The notes beneath the pieces were generated by a model. It saw only the letters and a list, made by a program, of their open reading frames with translations, was not told the origin of the DNA and did not search any database. DNA of 64,000 nt, from NCBI RefSeq assembly GCF_014529625.1, contig NZ_CP076039.1, positions 2,728,001 through 2,792,000 of the forward strand, given 5' to 3'. This document shows positions 52,189-62,611 of the stretch, in pieces. Within the stretch, counting starts at the first letter, position 1; each line of letters opens with the position of its first letter. The stretch comes from Candidatus Pelagisphaera phototrophica (lineage in GTDB: Bacteria; Verrucomicrobiota; Verrucomicrobiia; Opitutales; Opitutaceae). Made by a program: the position numbers and the translations under genes.

Positions 52189-53472
52189 CTAAGCTATTGT
52201 GTTGTCGGGGACGATCGCATTCTTGGTGACGCAAATGACTCCATCTCGGACAAAAACTCCATCCTTGGAATACCCATCCAGCTTGCCTTTAGGATTCAGT
52301 CTAACGTTGTGTCCAATGCGGGCCCCCTTGTCTATGATCGCATTTTTGATCTCACAGTTCATTCCCACCCCAATGTCCGGGATTCCTTCCCTGCGGTTTC
52401 GCTCTCGATCATCAGCACTCTCGAATATGTCCGCCCCCATCATAACTACATTCTCCAAGCGTGCCCCTTCCCGTAGAGTCGAACGAATTCCGATTACGCA
52501 GCGTTTCAAATAGGAATCAGTGATAATGCAGCCATCGCCAACGATGACATGGTTAATGGAGCATCGGTTGATTTTGCTAGCCGGTAAATAGCGTGCCCGT
52601 GTGTAAACTGGGTTTCCTTCCGAAAAAAAGTTGAACTGTGGAAAGGGATCCGCCAGTTGCAGGTTCGCTTCAAAAAATGCCTTCACGGTTCCAATGTCTT
52701 CCCAATAGCCTTCGAACACATAGCTACTGAGTTTACAGCTTCCCAGTAATCCAGGAATCACTTCTTTGCCAAAGTCAGTAGCATCGCCGCTCAAAGCCTC
52801 TTCCATCGTGTTTCGATTGAAAACGTATATACCCATCGAGGCTAGGCAGCGTTTTTCACCCTCAGACTTGGTTTTGAGTCCTGACTCGATTGACTCGGAA
52901 ATCGCCAAACCGTCAATGACATTCGGGTCAGTTGGCTTTTCCACAAATTCCGAAATCTCAAGGTCGTCATTAACCCTCATCAATCCCAAGCCTTCTACTT
53001 GGGAAACGGGAAATGGAATCGCCGATACGGTTACGTCCGCTTTCGAATCAACATGTTCTTTGAGGATATCCCGAAAATCCATTCTATACAGCTGATCTCC
53101 CGACAGGATAAGAATGTAGTCATAGTCCCCATTAGCAAAGTGGTGGATATTTTGCCTGACCGCATCTGCAGTCCCTTGATACCAATTGTCGCCCTTTTCC
53201 GTCTGTTCCGCTGAAAGTATATCTACGGTTCCCCCTCCAAAGGGGTCAAACCGGTAGGCTTCCTTAATGTGCCGATGCAACGACGCGGTATTGAATTGAG
53301 TCAGGAGATAGATCCGGTTAATCTCAGAATTAAGGCAATTGCTGATCGGTATGTCGACCAGACGGTATTTTCCTGCTAACGGGACCGCAGGTTTACAGCG
53401 TTCTTTCGTTAGGGGATGCAACCGTGAACCTCGACCGCCTCCCATAATTACAGCAATCACTTTTTTGTCCAT
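52189..53472 (-). CDS. glgC: Glucose-1-phosphate adenylyltransferase
   Basis: The start at 53472 (MDKKVIAVIMGGGRGSRL) is preferred to the longer frame at 53529. The 427-residue enzyme makes ADP-glucose for glycogen synthesis. The nucleotide loop GGGRGSRLHPLTKERCKPAV and the sugar-binding phrases GTADAVRQN, ILSGDQLYRMD and EFVEKPTDP, followed by a C-terminal left-handed beta-helix (VIVGDGCIITDS, RIGHNVRLNPKG), are all typical. The broken usp gene lies 9 bases downstream. glgA and glgB are not in the window. Confidence 0.96.
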   Translation of the reverse strand: MDKKVIAVIMGGGRGSRLHPLTKERCKPAVPLAGKYRLVDIPISNCLNSEINRIYLLTQFNTASLHRHIKEAYRFDPFGGGTVDILSAEQTEKGDNWYQGTADAVRQNIHHFANGDYDYILILSGDQLYRMDFRDILKEHVDSKADVTVSAIPFPVSQVEGLGLMRVNDDLEISEFVEKPTDPNVIDGLAISESIESGLKTKSEGEKRCLASMGIYVFNRNTMEEALSGDATDFGKEVIPGLLGSCKLSSYVFEGYWEDIGTVKAFFEANLQLADPFPQFNFFSEGNPVYTRARYLPASKINRCSINHVIVGDGCIITDSYLKRCVIGIRSTLREGARLENVVMMGADIFESADDRERNRREGIPDIGVGMNCEIKNAIIDKGARIGHNVRLNPKGKLDGYSKDGVFVRDGVICVTKNAIVPDNTIA

Positions 53473-53660
53473 AGTGTTGATAATACTTAATTTAGGGGTT
53501 TGGCTCGAGCAGCTAGGCTTATATTTCAATCTGGCACAACACCAAAAAAGAAACGAATATTAAAAATTTCGCATCGCTCTAGATCACGCTAAAAAATGGA
53601 ACCCAGACCACTAGGTAATCTGTTTACTGATTGCAACGGTACAGTGCTAAATTCCTATAT

Positions 53661-54080
53661 TTAGTCAAAGGTCCGCATCTTGTCATAGACCATTTTCGCC
53701 GCTTGTTTCACACTGCTTTTGGTCGAACGTGCTTGGAGCCATTCTAACTGGGTAGTTAAAATCGCTTTCACGTTGGGACGTAGATCCGACGGCTTACTCA
53801 CGGCTTCAATCGGGGATAGGCCCGCCAATTCTCGAATCCGATGGATGTTAGACAACTGGAACAACATAAAATCCCGAATGTTGATGCGACCCTCAGCATC
53901 TTGAGGACAACCCGCATCGATCGAGAGCTGCACCCACCCACGGGAACATTTCAGCCGTCCCGCCATTTCATCGATAGTCATAGGTACATCCTCTGCTGCG
54001 TCCACCCATATAGACTCCCATTTACAGAGTAACTTGTAAAGTCTTTGTAAGCAAGAATGCCCTCTAGGGCAATCCCCCAA
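53661..54080 (-). CDS. Hypothetical protein with a helix-turn-helix-like segment
   Basis: This 139-residue frame starts 14 bases after cysN and may be cotranscribed with it. The central part TIDEMAGRLKCSRGWVQLSI resembles a helix-turn-helix; ASTKSSVKQAAKMVYDKM-like helices close the protein. An internal ATG at 53981 would give a shorter protein of about 106 residues starting at that segment. No family can be named. Confidence 0.6.
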   Translation of the reverse strand: MGDCPRGHSCLQRLYKLLCKWESIWVDAAEDVPMTIDEMAGRLKCSRGWVQLSIDAGCPQDAEGRINIRDFMLFQLSNIHRIRELAGLSPIEAVSKPSDLRPNVKAILTTQLEWLQARSTKSSVKQAAKMVYDKMRTFD

Positions 54081-54094
54081 CCAGTACGGGGGTC

Positions 54095-55387
54095 TCAGAT
54101 GATCATAGCCGCACCCATCGTTTCATTTGTGAAGGGGTCCACCAGTACGAATGAGCCGGAGGTTCGGTTTACCTTGTACGAGTCATAGACAAGCGGAGCG
54201 GCGGTTCGCAGCGAAACTCGACCGATGTCATTACGACGAAACTCAAGATCATCCTCAATCTTGTGGAGCGTGTTGATGTCGACTTTGTATTTAACATCTC
54301 TGATAATCGCCTTAGTTTCCTTCGTCGTGTGCCGAAGGATAAATTTCCCTCTACCATTAAGCGGCTTATCACTGAACCAGCAAACCATTGCCTCGATGTC
54401 CTGCCCTACTTCGGGAGGATTGTTGGCTTTCACAATCATGTCACCCCTGCTGATATCAATTTCCCGATCCAAAGTAATTGTCGCACTCAATGGAGCGAAG
54501 GCTTCTTGTAACTCTCCGCCCATCGTATGGATCGCCTTAATTTTCGCCCCAAAGCCAGAGGGTTGTACAATGATGTCGTCGCCCGGTTTAAAAACGCCCC
54601 CTCCAATTGTACCCGCATAGCCTCTAAAATCATGGTGTTCATCACTGTGAGGACGTATAACCCACTGTACAGGAAACCTCGCGGACACGTGATTCTCGTC
54701 TGATCCGATGTAGACCGTTTCGAGGTGATACAGGAGCGAGGGACCTTGATACCAAGGCATGTTTTCAGATTTATCTACGACGTTGTCCCCCTTAAGGGCG
54801 CTAACGGGAATAAAGGTCACGTCTACGATATTGCCCAAACGCGAAGCGAACTTTCGGAACTCTTCTTTGATTTCCTCGAAACGCTCTTCGCTCCATTCAA
54901 CCAAATCCATCTTGTTCACCGCAATGACCACATGCTGAATTCTGAGCAAATTCGCTATAAAAGAGTGACGGCAGGTTTGCTCGATGACGCCTTTTCTCGC
55001 ATCCACCAGCACTATAGCCAAATTCGCCGTGGATGCGCCGGTCACCATATTTCGAGTGTACTGAATATGCCCTGGAGTATCTGCGATGATAAACTTTCGC
55101 CGGGGAGTGGCAAAGTAACGATAAGCCACATCGATCGTAATTCCCTGCTCTCTTTCCGCTCTCAAGCCATCCGTGAGAAGTGCTAGGTTCATATTTTCGT
55201 CACCCCTCTGCTCACTGGTCTTTTCAATCGCCTCAAGCTGGTCTTTGAAAATTGCTTTTGAATCATAGAGCAACCGCCCTATCAAAGTGGATTTTCCGTC
55301 ATCAACTGAGCCAGCTGTCGTAAAACGCAGCAAGTCCATATCCAAATAGCCGCTAACAGCGGATTTCTCTCCTGTTGTCATTCTCAA
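54095..55387 (-). CDS. cysN: Sulfate adenylyltransferase subunit 1 (GTPase)
   Basis: This 430-residue GTPase has the P-loop GSVDDGKST (residues 26-34), the switch region DTPGHIQYTRNMVTGAS and the NKMDL guanine motif, with EF-Tu-like domains after it (GYAGTIGGGVFKPGDDIIV). With CysD it makes APS from sulfate and ATP, driven by GTP. Its length shows it is CysN alone, without a fused APS kinase; no separate cysC is visible. It is 11 bases downstream of cysD. Confidence 0.96.
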   Translation of the reverse strand: MRMTTGEKSAVSGYLDMDLLRFTTAGSVDDGKSTLIGRLLYDSKAIFKDQLEAIEKTSEQRGDENMNLALLTDGLRAEREQGITIDVAYRYFATPRRKFIIADTPGHIQYTRNMVTGASTANLAIVLVDARKGVIEQTCRHSFIANLLRIQHVVIAVNKMDLVEWSEERFEEIKEEFRKFASRLGNIVDVTFIPVSALKGDNVVDKSENMPWYQGPSLLYHLETVYIGSDENHVSARFPVQWVIRPHSDEHHDFRGYAGTIGGGVFKPGDDIIVQPSGFGAKIKAIHTMGGELQEAFAPLSATITLDREIDISRGDMIVKANNPPEVGQDIEAMVCWFSDKPLNGRGKFILRHTTKETKAIIRDVKYKVDINTLHKIEDDLEFRRNDIGRVSLRTAAPLVYDSYKVNRTSGSFVLVDPFTNETMGAAMII

Positions 55388-55398
55388 AAATTCCTCGG

Positions 55399-56304
55399 TT
55401 AGAAGTAGCCTTGTTTCTTCCGGTCTTCCATCGCGCTTTCACTCCGCTTGTCGTCTGCCCTATTCCCTCTTTCGGTCTCTCTCGCCGCAGCAACCTCTTC
55501 TATAATTAAATCCATCGTGTCCGCGTTTGAATCAACCGCGCCGGTTATGGTTGCGTCGCCCATCGTCCGAAAACGAATTCTACGGGTTTCAATGGCTTCC
55601 CCCTCGCGAGGCTGTACAAATTCAGAAACCGCTAGTATGGTTCCGTTTCGGATCACGACTTCTCTTTCGTGAGCAAAGTACAAGCTCGGTAGCGGGATGT
55701 TCTCGTGCTTCATATACTGCCACACATCCATTTCCGTCCAATTACTGAGAGGAAATACCCGGAAATGCTCTCCTGCACTCATTCTGCCATTGAAGATATT
55801 CCAAAGTTCCGGGCGTTGATTCTTGGGATCCCATTGACCAAACTCGTCTCGATGGGAGAAAAACCGCTCCTTAGCTCGGGCTTTTTCCTCATCTCTGCGC
55901 CCTCCTCCTAACGCGGCGTCATATTGACCTTCTTCCAGGCTATCCAGCAAAGTCTGGATTTGAAGCGCGTTGCGACTCGCGTTCTGACCTTTTTCCTCAA
56001 TCACCCGACCCTCATCAATTGCTTTCTGAACGGAACCAACCACTAAGTTAGCTCCAATGTCGCTCACCAGATTATCACGGTAATCCATTGTTTCCCGAAA
56101 ATTGTGCCCCGTATCAATGTGCAAAAGCGGAAATGGAATTCGAGCCGGCCAGAATGCTTTTCGAGCTAAATGGGTCATCACTATCGAGTCTTTTCCACCT
56201 GAAAACAGCAGTACAGGTTTCTCAAACTGGGCAGCGGTTTCCCGAAGGACAAAAATCGCTTCGCTCTCTAGTTGATTCAGGTGTGTTACAGTATAGTCGG
56301 CCAT
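55399..56304 (-). CDS. cysD: Sulfate adenylyltransferase subunit 2
   Basis: This 301-residue protein is the ATP pyrophosphatase subunit. It has the PP-loop motif LLFSGGKDSIVMTHLARKAF, LLHIDTGHNFRET and ALGGGRRDEEKARAKERFFS, then EMDVWQYMKHENIPLP, all diagnostic of CysD. First gene of the cysD-cysN pair. The pair serves sulfate assimilation; the sulfite reductase genes are elsewhere. Confidence 0.97.
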   Translation of the reverse strand: MADYTVTHLNQLESEAIFVLRETAAQFEKPVLLFSGGKDSIVMTHLARKAFWPARIPFPLLHIDTGHNFRETMDYRDNLVSDIGANLVVGSVQKAIDEGRVIEEKGQNASRNALQIQTLLDSLEEGQYDAALGGGRRDEEKARAKERFFSHRDEFGQWDPKNQRPELWNIFNGRMSAGEHFRVFPLSNWTEMDVWQYMKHENIPLPSLYFAHEREVVIRNGTILAVSEFVQPREGEAIETRRIRFRTMGDATITGAVDSNADTMDLIIEEVAAARETERGNRADDKRSESAMEDRKKQGYF

Positions 56305-56358
56305 GACAAAGGGCGCTTGCTACCGATTGGAACGCCCATTATCAAGCCCAATCGCCTG

Positions 56359-57627
56359 CTAAGTGATTGCTGAATCTGCCATAGACTCTGCAGTCGCTAA
56401 AAACCGAAGTGCTGCTTCTCGGATATCCGCTAGGCTTAAAGAGCCAAAACTTAACCGAATTTGAGATCGAATTTCGTTTCCGGGATAACACAAATCCCCT
56501 GGAACATAGAATACTCCATTCTCAATACAGGATTTATGGAACTGCGATTCCCCATCCGTCCGCATTTCGCTTGGGGACTTTAGCCATAGATACAAACCTC
56601 CCTCAGGCTCTTTCCATTCCCATCCAAGAGATTTCAACGACTCGCCAAGGGATTCGTGCAGGGTGAGCATTTTGGATTTATACAATCCTCGAATAGAATT
56701 CAAATGAGTATCAAATCGACCACTTGACAATGCGTGTTCCAATATTGCCTGGGCGAAGTTTGCTGTCCCAAAATCCTGCTGTCCCTTAACGCTTAACATC
56801 GAGTTTAGCCAATTGGTATCGGAACAATACGAAAAACCTACTTTTAGACCCGAAGCGTAAGGCTTTGTCAAAGTGCTCGTGTACAATACCGGCAGGTGAT
56901 TGAAGGACTCAAGCACCACGCTACTTCGTGATTCAAACGGATATTGGTAATACAGTTCGCGATAAGCGGCGTCCTCGATAATGGCAATGGGCTCTTTTTG
57001 CCGGCTAAGCAGACTGCCAATATCCGACTTCACTTTTTCTGAGACGCAATGACCACTCGGGTTCGAGAAATACGAAACGAGATACAGAGCCTTGATCTTG
57101 TCTAGGTACCCTTCGGATTCGAACTGTGACAACAATCTCTCGAGTCCAGCTAGATCGATTTCTCCATCCTCCCGCATTGGCATGGCTAAGGCATTAACTC
57201 CAAATCCCTGCAATATTTCTAGAAACACGAAATAAGTGGGTTGCTCGACCAGTACAAAATCTCCCGGGTCACATAAAGTCTGGATGGCTAAATAAAGGGC
57301 CTGTTGGGAGCCATTGCTGATAAAAAGGTTATTCTCATCTAGTTGGCTTTCATCAATGGTATCGAAAGAACGTATACGTTTTGCCAGTAAGGACCTGAGA
57401 CGGTTCCTTCCTTTATTCGCCCCATACTGCAAGGTCGTCTTTCCCATGGCACCCGAATCAGCGATCTCTTCTACGACTTCGCACACTTCCTCAATAGGAA
57501 GCGATTCATTGTCGGTAAATCCAGCTGCCAAGCTAAGCATGTTCGGTTGCTCCAAAGCGAACGTCATCAGCCGAGTGATATCGGAAGGCCTTTGACGCGA
57601 CCCCAAATCTGATAGCTTAACTTGCAT
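56359..57627 (-). CDS. PLP-dependent aminotransferase, class I/II, MocR/2-aminoadipate-like
   Basis: This 422-residue enzyme has LQYGANKGRNRLRSLLAKRI, NLFISNGSQQALYLAIQTLC (PLP phosphate and ring contacts), LYLVSYFSNPSGHCVS, IIEDAAYRELYY and the Schiff-base lysine in TLTKPYASGLKVGF (K255). The layout matches the aminotransferase branch related to 2-aminoadipate transaminases and MocR effector domains, without the N-terminal helix-turn-helix. The exact amino donor and acceptor cannot be told from the sequence. Confidence 0.9.
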   Translation of the reverse strand: MQVKLSDLGSRQRPSDITRLMTFALEQPNMLSLAAGFTDNESLPIEEVCEVVEEIADSGAMGKTTLQYGANKGRNRLRSLLAKRIRSFDTIDESQLDENNLFISNGSQQALYLAIQTLCDPGDFVLVEQPTYFVFLEILQGFGVNALAMPMREDGEIDLAGLERLLSQFESEGYLDKIKALYLVSYFSNPSGHCVSEKVKSDIGSLLSRQKEPIAIIEDAAYRELYYQYPFESRSSVVLESFNHLPVLYTSTLTKPYASGLKVGFSYCSDTNWLNSMLSVKGQQDFGTANFAQAILEHALSSGRFDTHLNSIRGLYKSKMLTLHESLGESLKSLGWEWKEPEGGLYLWLKSPSEMRTDGESQFHKSCIENGVFYVPGDLCYPGNEIRSQIRLSFGSLSLADIREAALRFLATAESMADSAIT

Positions 57628-57756
57628 CCCGCAATACCAATCAAAAATCGATGCCAGGAGCGAACTTAAAAAGCGATCGTTACGGCATAACTACAGACAA
57701 TGACGTCTCGAGCCTCATCGCTCAAAACCCCTGCCCAAAACAATCACACAGCACGG

Positions 57757-59781
57757 TCAAGCGATCGCCTGCGCACCACCCACTGCTGGGGGAAGTTCTT
57801 CGCTTTCCTCTTGTGCTTCTTCCGAAACGGCTTCTTCAGACTTTTTCTCTTCGTTCTTAAGCTCTTCCGTTTTGGTTGAGATCACTTCCGAACGAATCTC
57901 ACCAAACTCCACGATCTCTTGGACATGCTTCCCTTCGATCGTCTCATACTCAAGAAGCGCTTCCGCGATCTTCCTGAGTGCCTCGTGATTATCTTCCACA
58001 AGCTCCTTAGCTCTATCAAATTGACCCGTTATGATGTTGGATACTTCCTCATCAATTCGCTTCGCGGTCTCTTCGCTTAAGTTGTGAGTTTTACTGATTT
58101 CCCTGCCCAAAAATAAGTGCTCCTCATTGTCGCCGAACGCGATTGGCCCTAGCGAGCTCATGCCCCAGTCACACACCATATGACGGGCGATATTTGTAGC
58201 CTGCTTAATATCCATGGCCGCACCATTGCTGAAGTCACCAGTCTCTACTTCTTCACCGATTCGTCCTCCCATGGCCATGCAAATATCGTCCTGGAGCTCT
58301 TTCTTGGATTGGCCTAGAATGTCTTTAGTCGCGGTGCTCATCGTTAATCCCAGAGCACGACCGCGAGGAATGATCGTCACTTTATAGAGTTTGATTTTTG
58401 TCTTGTAGAGCAACGCTGCAATCAGTGCATGGCCCGCCTCGTGAAAAGCGGTCATTCTCTTATCCTCTTCGTCCATCAGCTGACGACGCTCTCGACCAAA
58501 GGAAATTTTGTCCTTGGCATCGTGGATATCAATCATCTCGACCTTATTCTTGTTCTTTCGAGCAGCCGTCAAGGCTCCCTCATTTAGCAGGTTCGCGAGA
58601 TCAGCCCCAGCAAACCCGGGAGTTGCCCGAGCAATGTTCTTCAGATCCACATTCTCACTTAGCTTTATCTTTTTGGCGTGAACTTTAAGAATGTCTTCTC
58701 GGCCTTGAAGATCCGGCAATCCTATTACCACTTCACGATCGAATCGACCAGGCCTCAAAAGAGCTTTGTCGAGAACGTCAGGACGATTGGTTGCCGCCAT
58801 AATGATGACACCTTCAGTGGTATCGAAACCATCCATTTCGACAAGTAGAGAATTCAGAGTTTGCTCGCGCTCATCGTTTCCGCCGCCGAGTCCCGCTCCT
58901 CTTTGACGCCCAACGGCATCGATTTCATCGATAAAAATCAGACAAGGAGCACTTTTACGTCCTTGCTCGAACATATCACGCACCCGACTTGCCCCTACAC
59001 CGACAAACATCTCCACAAAGTCCGATCCGCTAATAGAGAAAAACGGCACCTCTGCCTCTCCAGCGACTGCTTTTGCCAGCAACGTTTTTCCGGTACCCGG
59101 AGGGCCCACCATAAGGATACCTGTAGGAATGCGGCCACCCATTCTCTGAAATTTTTTCGGATCCTTAAGGAATTCGATAACCTCGCTCACTTCCTCCTTC
59201 GCCTCGTCGCAACCAGCAACCTCCTTGAAGGTCACTTTGTCCTTATCACGTGTCAGCAGCTTGGCTTTGCTTTTTCCGAAGCTCAATGCCCCACGACCCG
59301 CCATTCTCAATTGGCGGACAAACAAGAAATACAAAATTCCTATGATGAGAAGAAAGGGAATCAACCCTGCCAGCAATTGCGGTAGAAAGGTATTCGACTC
59401 ATTTTCCTCAAATTTTTTAGACCGCTGCAAAATCTCGTACTGCTCGTCTCCCAGCTTACCATCTGCTTTGAAGGGCACGATCTGAATACCCCCTTCAGCC
59501 GTATCATTTTCTACTCTGATTTCGCCAACGATATCGTAATAGTTGAGCCCGCCATTTGGATTCGGATATATTTTCCCAGACTCGATCATCCCCTCTTCCG
59601 TAGCAAGCACCACATCGTACATTGGGATTTCATTGGCCGCGGCACTCTTGTCGGTCTGAAACCACAAAACGGCCATCACACCAAAGATCGCTAGCCAAAT
59701 AATGATAACTTTGGGTTGAAAGCGTTCCGGCTGGTTTTTTCCGTTCTGGCCTCGATTAGGTGTTTTTGATGGGTCTGACAT
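57757..59781 (-). CDS. ftsH: ATP-dependent zinc metalloprotease FtsH
   Basis: This 674-residue membrane protease has an N-terminal span ([18 protein letters not shown]), a periplasmic domain and a second span (about 135-155, [20 protein letters not shown]). The AAA+ domain has Walker A GPPGTGKT (226-233), Walker B and the arginine region, and the zinc site HEAGH (447-451) is in a peptidase domain with [19 protein letters not shown] Glu-rich tail follows. It degrades misassembled membrane proteins and regulators. Upstream lies tilS, a common bacterial pairing. Confidence 0.98.
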   Translation of the reverse strand: MSDPSKTPNRGQNGKNQPERFQPKVIIIWLAIFGVMAVLWFQTDKSAAANEIPMYDVVLATEEGMIESGKIYPNPNGGLNYYDIVGEIRVENDTAEGGIQIVPFKADGKLGDEQYEILQRSKKFEENESNTFLPQLLAGLIPFLLIIGILYFLFVRQLRMAGRGALSFGKSKAKLLTRDKDKVTFKEVAGCDEAKEEVSEVIEFLKDPKKFQRMGGRIPTGILMVGPPGTGKTLLAKAVAGEAEVPFFSISGSDFVEMFVGVGASRVRDMFEQGRKSAPCLIFIDEIDAVGRQRGAGLGGGNDEREQTLNSLLVEMDGFDTTEGVIIMAATNRPDVLDKALLRPGRFDREVVIGLPDLQGREDILKVHAKKIKLSENVDLKNIARATPGFAGADLANLLNEGALTAARKNKNKVEMIDIHDAKDKISFGRERRQLMDEEDKRMTAFHEAGHALIAALLYKTKIKLYKVTIIPRGRALGLTMSTATKDILGQSKKELQDDICMAMGGRIGEEVETGDFSNGAAMDIKQATNIARHMVCDWGMSSLGPIAFGDNEEHLFLGREISKTHNLSEETAKRIDEEVSNIITGQFDRAKELVEDNHEALRKIAEALLEYETIEGKHVQEIVEFGEIRSEVISTKTEELKNEEKKSEEAVSEEAQEESEELPPAVGGAQAIA

Positions 59782-59812
59782 GAAACTAAGTTTAAAAATG
59801 TACCGTGTATCG

Positions 59813-61234
59813 TCACTTCTCGTAAGTCAATTGCAAGGCACGAGTTGCAATCTCCGTCAAACGGTAGTTTTTGCTAGGTGGTAAACCGGGTACCCAAAGG
59901 ATTTCCCCGTCGGGCGCTATTATAACCGGATTTGTTCTGCGTTCCTCTCTTGGAATTTTGCGGTCAATGAAAAGCTCTTTAAGTTGAACAACCGATTCCC
60001 TCCCCATTGGTTGGTAGGCATCACCCGGCCGTCGTAATCTGACCTCTGTTTTTAGCCTTTGTTTCGCTTTAAGTGAAAGGTAAACACCATTATTGTGGGA
60101 AAACTCCCCTGATCTGACCTTTTCAAGCATTTCAACATCGATTTCGACCTCCTGCGCAAGGAGCTTTCCTCCCCCTGGAAAATACACCGCAACACCCTCT
60201 GGAACTGCTTGTGATTTCCAATCAACGATTCTCCCAATTTTGGAAATCCATACCTTTTCACCACTTGTGCCTTCGATCCAGCGTCCGTGCTCAATGCTAA
60301 CCTTGAAGGACTTACAACATCGGATCGACTCTAGAACCCCTTCCATTGCCTGACTCGCCAAGGGAGCATTTGAGCCCGCGGAAACGAGCCGACTGAGTGC
60401 CCTTCGTTGAATCGCACGAGGCTCTTTCGCCAAACGTTCCCAGCCGATTACACCTTCCTTCACTTCGATCTCTTTCCACTTAAGCTCAAAAACTTGTTCT
60501 AAAGCGATCCAATCCTCTTCAAGCAGTTCTCGCGACATCGAAGCCCCTGCTGATACCGGTCTCTCCGCTGCTTCCTCCCATGCAGGAACCACATCCTTCC
60601 TCAGTCGATTGCGATAGAACCGGTCGGTCTGGTTGCTTTTATCTTCTCTCCAGATCGCTTTTACACCCGAAAGTCCTTTTAAGATTTCCTCCCTTCGAAC
60701 TTTGAGGAGTGGTCTGACAAAACACAACCCGGCAACGCCTTGAGAGAATTCTCTCGGCGCGCAAATTCCTTGCAAGCCGCTCCCGCGGGAAATCCTCATC
60801 AATAGAGTTTCCGCAACATCGTCTGCGTGATGCCCGGTTAGTATAACCGAATCAACGATGTGCTTCCCAATAGATTTCGCAAAGAAGCCCATTCTCGCAT
60901 CTCGAGCCAATTCCTCAGAAACAGGGCCACCTTCGTCGGACCGTTCCCACGAGTCCGATAGAAACGCCAACCCCAAACCCGAGCAAAGCTCCCGAACAAA
61001 GCACTCATCCTGATCAGATTCCTCTCCTCGCAATCGATGATTGAAATGCAAGACGGTCAATCGGTCCCGCAATTCCTCCATCGAAAAAAACAGGGTTAGA
61101 AATACAGAATCAGCGCCCCCAGAGCAGGCTATGTATAATCGCTTGGAGTTATCTATCCTTTCCCAAATTCGCTTCGGCAGCCAATCGACACCCACATTGG
61201 ATCGCAGACACCTTCTCGCCTTAATCCAATCCAC
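59813..61234 (-). CDS. tilS: tRNA(Ile)-lysidine synthetase
   Basis: This 473-residue enzyme modifies C34 of tRNA-Ile with lysine so that it reads AUA. The PP-loop motif is ACSGGADSVFLTLFF (S38-S43), followed by VLHFNHRLRGEESDQDE and ILTGHHADDVAETLLMR. The C-terminal domain (LRRPGDAYQPMGR, LFIDRKIPREERRTNPVI) is typical. It lies 31 bases before ftsH and 30 after serS on the same strand. Essential where tRNA-Ile(CAU) is the only AUA reader. Confidence 0.96.
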   Translation of the reverse strand: MDWIKARRCLRSNVGVDWLPKRIWERIDNSKRLYIACSGGADSVFLTLFFSMEELRDRLTVLHFNHRLRGEESDQDECFVRELCSGLGLAFLSDSWERSDEGGPVSEELARDARMGFFAKSIGKHIVDSVILTGHHADDVAETLLMRISRGSGLQGICAPREFSQGVAGLCFVRPLLKVRREEILKGLSGVKAIWREDKSNQTDRFYRNRLRKDVVPAWEEAAERPVSAGASMSRELLEEDWIALEQVFELKWKEIEVKEGVIGWERLAKEPRAIQRRALSRLVSAGSNAPLASQAMEGVLESIRCCKSFKVSIEHGRWIEGTSGEKVWISKIGRIVDWKSQAVPEGVAVYFPGGGKLLAQEVEIDVEMLEKVRSGEFSHNNGVYLSLKAKQRLKTEVRLRRPGDAYQPMGRESVVQLKELFIDRKIPREERRTNPVIIAPDGEILWVPGLPPSKNYRLTEIATRALQLTYEK

Positions 61235-61264
61235 TTTACAACGGTCCTTTCAATCGAGAAAATC

Positions 61265-62536
61265 CTACACTTTCGCAATCCGATCCTTGCCCATGTAGGG
61301 AACAAGCACATCTGGCAGCTTAACGCTTCCATCCTCCTGCAAGCCGTTTTCTAGAATCGATACGAACACCCTTGGAACCGCGAGACCTGACCCGTTGAGC
61401 GTGTGTACGAACTCATTTTTTCCTGTTTCAGGATCCCTGTAGCGGATACGAGCTCTCCGTGACTGGAACGACTCGAAATTACTGCAGCTGGAAACCTCGA
61501 GCCAACGCTGCTGACCTACCGCCCAAACTTCCAAGTCGTATTGCTTGGTCTGGGAAAACCCCATATCTCCTCCGCACATGAGCAGAGCCCGGTAAGGCAA
61601 CTTCAGCTTTTGCAGCAAGCTCTCCGCATAGTCTCGCAGGCTTTCAAGTTCATCGTAACTGGACTCTGGCTTCACCCATTTAAGGATTTCAACTTTGTCG
61701 AACTGATGAACGCGGTTTAATCCCCGCACGTCTTTCCCGTAGCTACCCGCTTCTCTCCGAAAACAGGCCGAATGACCGCAACGGTATATGGGCAAATCCG
61801 ACTCTTCCAAAATCTCATCCCGCAAAAAATTGGTCAACGGTACTTCCGCGGTCGGAATCGCGTAAAGGCCGTCCTCAACCGTTTGGTACATTTGCCCTTC
61901 TTTGTCTGGAAGCTGGCCCGTCGCAGTTGCACTCTCAGCATTGACGAAAAAAGGAACCGCCATTTCCTGAATTCCCGCTTCATTTGCTTGATCAAGGAAA
62001 AACGAAACCAGACTGCGCACAAGTCGTGCCCCATCTCCCACGAAAAAGGGAAATCCAGCACCCGTTACTTTCGTTCCGCGCTTGAAATCGAGTATTTGTT
62101 CCAGCCAATCAAAATCGTAGTGAGGAATGTTATACGGTTTTCTCTCCGGAATTTCACCCCAGCTTTTGAAAACCGCATTATCGGCCTCGCTCTTGCCTTC
62201 AGGAACTGATTCATGAGGAAGATTCGGTACACCTAGATAAAGATCGCTCCATGCCGCATCCAACTCCTTCAACGCACCGTCGCTTTCTTTAATTCGAGCT
62301 GATAACGTTTTCATTAAGCCGACCTTCTCCAGAAAATCCTGACTTCCCTTCTGCATCTGAGCCATATCCGAATTAGCGGCTTTCTGCTCAGCTCTGAGGT
62401 TCTCTACCTCAACGATGAGCTTCCTCCGTTCCCCATCCGCTTTGAGTACCGCATCGAGGTCGCAGCCATTGCGTTTCTTTAATATTCCGCTGCGTACCGC
62501 CTCTGGAGATTCTCGTAATGTTTTTAGATCAATCAT
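61265..62536 (-). CDS. serS: Serine--tRNA ligase
   Basis: This 423-residue enzyme has the long N-terminal coiled-coil arm (DAVLKADGERRKLIVEVENL, SARIKESDGALKELD) that holds the tRNA-Ser variable arm, and the class II core: motif 2 (CFRREAGSYGKDVRGLNRVH QFDK, with a break) and motif 3 (LNGSGLAVPRVFVSILEN). TAEVPLTNFLRDEIL and YDLEVWAVGQQRWLEVSSCSNF are further signatures. It charges tRNA-Ser, one gene of which is at 45812-45901. Confidence 0.97.
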   Translation of the reverse strand: MIDLKTLRESPEAVRSGILKKRNGCDLDAVLKADGERRKLIVEVENLRAEQKAANSDMAQMQKGSQDFLEKVGLMKTLSARIKESDGALKELDAAWSDLYLGVPNLPHESVPEGKSEADNAVFKSWGEIPERKPYNIPHYDFDWLEQILDFKRGTKVTGAGFPFFVGDGARLVRSLVSFFLDQANEAGIQEMAVPFFVNAESATATGQLPDKEGQMYQTVEDGLYAIPTAEVPLTNFLRDEILEESDLPIYRCGHSACFRREAGSYGKDVRGLNRVHQFDKVEILKWVKPESSYDELESLRDYAESLLQKLKLPYRALLMCGGDMGFSQTKQYDLEVWAVGQQRWLEVSSCSNFESFQSRRARIRYRDPETGKNEFVHTLNGSGLAVPRVFVSILENGLQEDGSVKLPDVLVPYMGKDRIAKV

Positions 62537-62611
62537 TCATGAAAGAAGTCTGAAGCCTCATTCCTCAAGGCTGCGTCCCCAATAAAGTCAAGAGAGAGCG
62601 TCTTTCCACCA

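Noticed and set aside
58861-59385. 174-residue plus-strand ORF opposite ftsH
   Set aside because: Antisense to the AAA+ domain of ftsH, no independent support.
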